This document shows positions 4,703-5,271 of a DNA stretch of 5,271 nt, piece by piece. Both the position numbers and the translations under genes were made by a program. The stretch comes from Actinomycetota bacterium (GTDB lineage: Bacteria; Actinomycetota; UBA4738; HRBIN12), in the NCBI GenBank assembly GCA_004366195.1, contig SIRV01000380.1:1-5271 (forward strand), in the 5' to 3' direction. The notes beneath the pieces are model-generated. The model was not told the DNA's origin. It made no database searches and saw only the letters and a list, made by a program, of their open reading frames with translations. Position 1 is the stretch's first letter, and each line of letters opens with the position of its first letter.

Positions 4703-5113
4703 GAACTCGAGGACGCGCGCTGGTTCTCGCGCGAGCAGATCGCGCGTGGCGAGGCGCTGCTGCCGCCGCGCACCTCCATCTCGCATCGACTGATCGCCGC
4801 CTGGTTCGACGCCCTGGCCTGGTGGCGCGCCCACCCCGACGAGGCCCTGGCCATCATGGCCAAATACGCCGAGACACCCCTGTCCGACTACCGGGTGCTG
4901 GTGAACGGGGTGAGGATCTTCACCCTGGCCGACAACCTGCGCGCCTTCGAGGAAGCCGACGACTTCCGGAGCCTCGCCTACACCGGCGCCCGGACGGCGG
5001 CCTTCTTGAAGGAAAAGGGGCTCATCGAGCGGATCCCGGACGTGCGCGCCATCCTGGACCCCTCCTTCGTCCGCGCCCTGGCGGCGGAAGAGTCCGGGGG
5101 TGGCGCGCGGTGA
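4025..5113 (+). CDS. Composite reading frame: PfkB kinase front + NudC tail + ABC substrate-binding protein tail
   Basis: One open frame of 362 codons without a stop, yet made of three unrelated pieces; each is described in its own entry. Residues 1-226 are a PfkB/ribokinase-type carbohydrate kinase. About 225-262 match the C-terminal end of NudC, downstream of its Nudix box. About 260-362 match the C-terminal end of a NitT/TauT-type periplasmic binding protein. None of the pieces is complete: the kinase lacks its catalytic GAGD region, the NudC part lacks its Nudix box, and the binding-protein part lacks its signal peptide and first lobe. A single protein with this order would hardly work as any of the three, and a periplasmic segment behind a cytoplasmic kinase makes no topological sense. 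Leucine and glutamate codon choice changes along the frame (mostly CTC and GAG in the kinase part; CTG and a larger share of GAA in the last part). I read it as an assembly chimera or a deletion/rearrangement scar. The start GTG 4025 follows a candidate leaderless promoter. Confidence 0.75.
   Translation: MDLLCVGDVMLDVRVEAGALARGGDVHGRVIVQPGGSAANAAVWAAWAGARTGLVGRVGRDVAGRVLGEALAERGVETHLAVDPEAPTGTMLVVLEAGERSMVADRGANARLRPEDLPERIEAGAVLVSGYVLLQEDSRPAALAALDRADATYVAVDAASWPLVEAYGVERFLRDTARADVLLANELEARTLTGREGEAAARAPGARYRIAAVKPGARGPVACADAELEDARWFSREQIARGEALLPPRTSISHRLIAAWFDALAWWRAHPDEALAIMAKYAETPLSDYRVLVNGVRIFTLADNLRAFEEADDFRSLAYTGARTAAFLKEKGLIERIPDVRAILDPSFVRALAAEESGGGAR
4697..4810 (+). pseudogene. NudC-like (NADH pyrophosphatase / RNA deNADding) C-terminal fragment
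   Basis: Residues 225-262 of the composite frame contain ELEDARWFSREQI, then LLPPRTSISHRLIAAWF. In NudC proteins the stretch E-x-x-[DE]-A-[RQN]-W-[FY] follows the Nudix domain core, and the LPPxxSIxxxLIxxW stretch forms the C-terminus. Order, spacing and the closing tryptophan agree with the family as I know it. The Nudix box, the SQPWPFPxS motif and the zinc ribbon are all absent, so this is only a snippet of about 114 bases. No function is expected. Confidence 0.7.
4796..5113 (+). pseudogene. ABC transporter substrate-binding protein (NitT/TauT/NMT1 type), C-terminal fragment
   Basis: About the last 100 residues of a periplasmic or lipoprotein solute receptor, normally some 330 aa. WFDALAWWRAHPDEALAIM (260-278), ETPLSDYRVLVNGVRIFT (283-300), DNLRAFEEADDFRSLAYTG (303-321) and LIERIPDVRAILDPSFVRA (333-351) resemble the C-terminal lobe of the nitrate/sulfonate/taurine/pyrimidine-precursor receptor family. 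The signal peptide and the whole ligand-binding first lobe are missing. It overlaps the following permease start by GTGA, as expected for an intact transporter operon, so this side of the junction looks genuine. The ligand is unknown; a thiamine-precursor (ThiY-like) receptor is possible but is not shown by the sequence. Confidence 0.75.
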
Positions 5114-5271
5114 AGCCCGGTTCGCTGCCCGGGCGGGTGCAGGCGGCCGGCGCCGTAATGGCCCTCGGCCTGGTCCTCGCCGCCTGGGCTGCCGCGACCT
5201 CCCTGGGGCTCGTCAGCCCCACCTTCCTCCCGCCCCTCGGTCGCGTGGCCGCCACCCGGGCCGACATTGCG
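5110..5271 (+). CDS. ABC transporter permease (TauC/SsuC-like), N-terminal part only
   Basis: Inner-membrane permease of an importer; only 54 codons are visible and the frame is open to the right edge. A short basic start is followed by a hydrophobic first helix (about 12-31), then GLVSPTFLPPLGRVAATRADI (33-53). The pattern of LVSPxFLPxxxxVxxT shortly after the first helix is typical for the first periplasmic loop of nitrate/taurine/sulfonate-type permeases. GTG 5110 is chosen because it overlaps the upstream stop (GTGA) and has a G-rich GGGGGTGG 7-14 bases before it; ATG 5158 would cut into the first helix. It pairs with the substrate-binding tail just upstream. Ligand unknown. Confidence 0.75.
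   Translation, partial: MKPGSLPGRVQAAGAVMALGLVLAAWAAATSLGLVSPTFLPPLGRVAATRADIA

Noticed and set aside
2672..4834. 720-codon open frame on the minus strand opposite thiE, the AIRS-like gene and the PfkB frame
   Set aside because: Low-complexity His/Arg/Gly/Pro-rich translation without motifs; the opposite strand encodes clearly recognised proteins over the same bases.
4025..5113. A new three-domain bifunctional enzyme as the leading explanation
   Set aside because: Each part lacks its catalytic or targeting core, and the middle part is read-sized; an artefact or scar explains this with fewer assumptions.
5205..5220. GGGGCT-cgtc-AGCCCC hairpin as a terminator
   Set aside because: It lies inside the permease coding sequence, has no T-run after it, and encodes expected residues of the LGLVSP segment.

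Overview
The window is a very GC-rich piece of bacterial DNA, probably from an actinomycete-like (Actinomycetota) genome or metagenome bin. The reasons are the nearly all G/C third codon positions, a membrane-anchored PASTA-type Ser/Thr kinase, short-overlap gene pairs, and what look like leaderless promoters (TAnnnT-type -10 boxes six bases ahead of a start codon). The phylum is an inference from style, not from a marker gene.

Layout. (1) Positions 1-1421, minus strand: a PknB-like receptor kinase with an N-terminal kinase domain, one transmembrane helix and at least two PASTA repeats. Its C-terminus lies beyond the left edge. (2) Positions 1462-2157, plus strand: a divergently read 231-aa integral membrane protein of unknown function with an HxxxH motif, like a metallopeptidase site that lacks its glutamate. 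(3) Positions 2185-4000, plus strand: a thiamine unit. A promoter leads directly into a TPP riboswitch whose 3' end contains the ribosome binding site of thiE (thiamine-phosphate synthase). thiE overlaps by 4 bp (ATGA) with a gene for a HypE-like member of the PurM/AIR-synthase superfamily, which should therefore be co-expressed under thiamine control. (4) Positions 4025-5113, plus strand: one uninterrupted reading frame that is a three-part composite. It joins the front two thirds of a PfkB-type carbohydrate kinase, about 38 residues matching the C-terminal tail of NudC (NADH pyrophosphatase), and about 100 residues matching the C-terminal end of a NitT/TauT-type ABC substrate-binding protein. 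(5) Positions 5110-5271: the start of an ABC transporter permease, overlapping the previous stop by 4 bp and cut by the right edge.

How the parts fit. thiE and the AIRS-like gene form a convincing TPP-regulated operon. The AIRS-like protein is the best candidate here for an uncharacterised thiamine-related activity, because the superfamily also contains the TMP kinase ThiL, yet this protein lacks the ThiL GDD signature and the HypE C-terminal cysteine motif. The permease and the substrate-binding tail belong together as an ABC importer operon. The join between that operon and the PfkB gene, through a NudC snippet of roughly one sequencing-read length, looks more like an assembly chimera or a rearrangement scar than a working fusion enzyme. 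If it were real it would be very unusual. The gaps between genes are short (the longest, 2158-2291, is filled by the riboswitch). No tRNA, rRNA, CRISPR array or insertion sequence was seen.
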